In this document: piece after piece, positions 62,851-64,000 of the stretch | Position numbering within the stretch: the first letter of the stretch is position 1 | Layout of the letters: each line of letters opens with the position of its first letter | NCBI GenBank assembly: GCA_010909725.1 | Contig: JAACMV010000030.1 | Location: 434,001-498,000, forward strand | Length of the DNA: 64,000 bases | Reading direction: 5' to 3' | Source: Picochlorum sp. 'celeri' | Taxonomy: Eukaryota > Chlorophyta > Trebouxiophyceae | Notes under the pieces: model-generated | Seen by the model: only the letters and a program-made list of their open reading frames with translations | What the model was told of the DNA's origin: nothing | The model's database searches: none | Translations under genes and position numbers: made by a program

Positions 62851-64000
62851 ATGACAGACCAACGCCCTCCTTCTGCGGATATAGATGGAGATATAGACAC
62901 TATGCATGGCAAGACTCGCAATGGATTGACTGGCGGGAGTGATAAAGCGCTCATGCGTGCTGACGAGAATGAGGTCGTTGGTGGAGGGGCCGTGGTCGGA
63001 AGGGACGAGGGATCCTCTCCTGCGACTTTAGAACGCAATATTTCATCTCTTGTGAGTGGTGACGCGTCATCGTCGCGTGGAAAGGCGACGTCGGGTGTCG
63101 CAGCAACTCCACCTCCTGCCAAGCCAGTGCTGTTGGTCGAATCAGATGATGATGTGGAGGAATGGCCAGAAGTGCCTTTGATAGGACGATATAGAGAAGA
63201 AGAAGAAGGTGACGAGGAGAATGGGAATGTGAGTGGGGATGATCAGGGGGAGCCTGCACACAATAATACAGATGGAGAAGACGAGGGCGAGGAAGGCTGT
63301 GATCATGAACTGTTTTGGAAGCATAAAGTGAAGCAGAATGATACACTTGCTGGATTAGCGGTTAAATATAAAGTATCTATATCAGATATCAAACGAGCGA
63401 ATGGTTTTCAGACTGATACTGCCATGTTTGGGAGAGAGTGGGTGATGATTCCCCGCAAGCCATTTCCCATAGGGTGCGTTGGTGTGATTCGTTGTCGTAC
63501 AGTGTACTTTTGATTCAATAAAAACATTATTAATATTTTGTAGGCCAGAGCAAGCGGCTTGGGCGGGAATGATACTGGCACATTATGAACAGAGAATGCC
63601 GTTTGGTATGCACCCAGAAGGGAATGGGATGAATGATAAACCTCTTACATCGGTGAGAGCGTTGCGTGGATATTATAGCACCGACCACTCTCCTGTAAGG
63701 CAACAACATTGTGTGGATTGGGAGGCGGAAGGGGCATCGAAGAAGAATGAAGATGGCCACTTTGTAGCGCCTGCGTCGACTCGGGGAGAAGTTGAAATGA
63801 TGAGTCGTTCGACATCGTCGTATAGAGATGATCGATTGCGACGGCGGAGAAATGATGATACTGACGAGTATTCGATGACGACGCCACTGCGGAATGATGC
63901 GGGTGATTATGATGAAAACGACCCAGCTGTGCGGCAGGTATTTGAGGCAATGAGGGATAGAGATATGCCCAAACCCCTTTTTGGTCCACAAACGACGGCA
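62851..64000 (+). CDS. LysM-domain protein, 3' partial
   Basis: Exon 1 is 62851-63473 and exon 2 begins at 63544 and runs off the window; a 70-nt intron is removed in phase 2. The first 155 residues are acidic, Gly/Ser-rich and disordered. A LysM domain follows (about residues 160-205): HKVKQNDTLAGLAVKYKVSISDIKRANGF, then REWVMIPRKPFP. Exon 2 continues PEQAAWAGMILAHYEQR, a helical extension, then a low-complexity part with Arg clusters. There is no signal peptide, so this is an intracellular LysM protein of the LYSMD1/2 type rather than a chitin receptor. Its function is unknown. It is divergent from archease (268 bp). Confidence 0.8.

Noticed and set aside
1..64000. CRISPR arrays, insertion sequences, rRNA genes
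   Set aside because: No regularly spaced repeats, transposase genes with terminal repeats or rRNA core sequences were seen.

Overview
This window is nuclear DNA from a compact eukaryotic genome, most likely a green alga. The coding sequences are interrupted by short GT-AG introns, mostly 60 to 150 nt, and intergenic gaps are short. Plastid biology points to the green lineage. There is a MOC1-type chloroplast Holliday junction resolvase, an FdC2-type ferredoxin with its long C-terminal tail, a Toc34/Toc159-type GTPase, a SEX4/LSF-like starch protein with a CBM48, and several proteins with transit-peptide-like N-termini. A small protein with features of the plant UVI4/OSD1 cell-cycle inhibitors fits the same picture. 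Base composition is moderate, without the extreme GC of Chlamydomonas or Mamiellophyceae. The species cannot be named from this sequence alone.

Layout, left to right. Positions 1-7.5 kb hold a TPM-RING membrane protein (5' end missing), an MRNIP-like protein, the small KEN/D-box/MR-tail protein, an SLC25A38-like glycine carrier, a GCFC-domain splicing factor and MOC1. Positions 7.6-14.9 kb are a minus-strand run: cis-prenyltransferase, a plastid methyltransferase, a tandem USP protein, a secreted alpha/beta hydrolase and a DUF952 protein. Positions 15-20.7 kb hold a 2OG-Fe(II) oxygenase, an unknown Q-rich protein, a BtuF-like protein, lysyl-tRNA synthetase and UFM1. Positions 20.9-24.6 kb hold the most striking gene: six exons that splice in frame into one polypeptide joining an AAE3-type oxalyl-CoA synthetase to an oxalyl-CoA decarboxylase. 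Positions 24.7-31 kb hold a RAMA-domain protein, a plastid protein with two peptidoglycan-binding-like domains, PRA1, a phosphopantetheinyl transferase and URM1. Positions 31.5-43.2 kb hold two tandem secreted GH16 glucanases, a large FHA-repeat-PHD chromatin protein, a RINGv protein, the CBM48 protein and a vanadium-haloperoxidase-like secreted enzyme. Positions 44-64 kb hold an HNH protein, FdC2, an STI1-ankyrin protein, two secreted proteins, the Toc GTPase, LSM4, a caprin-like protein, an ER calcium ATPase, S-adenosylmethionine synthetase, an unknown acidic protein, archease and a LysM protein cut by the window end.

There is no operon logic; neighbours are mostly unrelated housekeeping and organellar genes. 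Some functions do connect. Two ubiquitin-like modifiers (UFM1, URM1) are present. MRNIP-like and MOC1 both point to recombination or repair. The GH16 pair, the haloperoxidase-like protein, the hydrolase and the Asp-box protein form a secreted set. Many genes are arranged divergently around gaps of 130 to 430 bp that probably carry both promoters. Exon structures were rebuilt by eye from splice consensus, preserved reading phase and family alignment from memory; no search or transcript was available.
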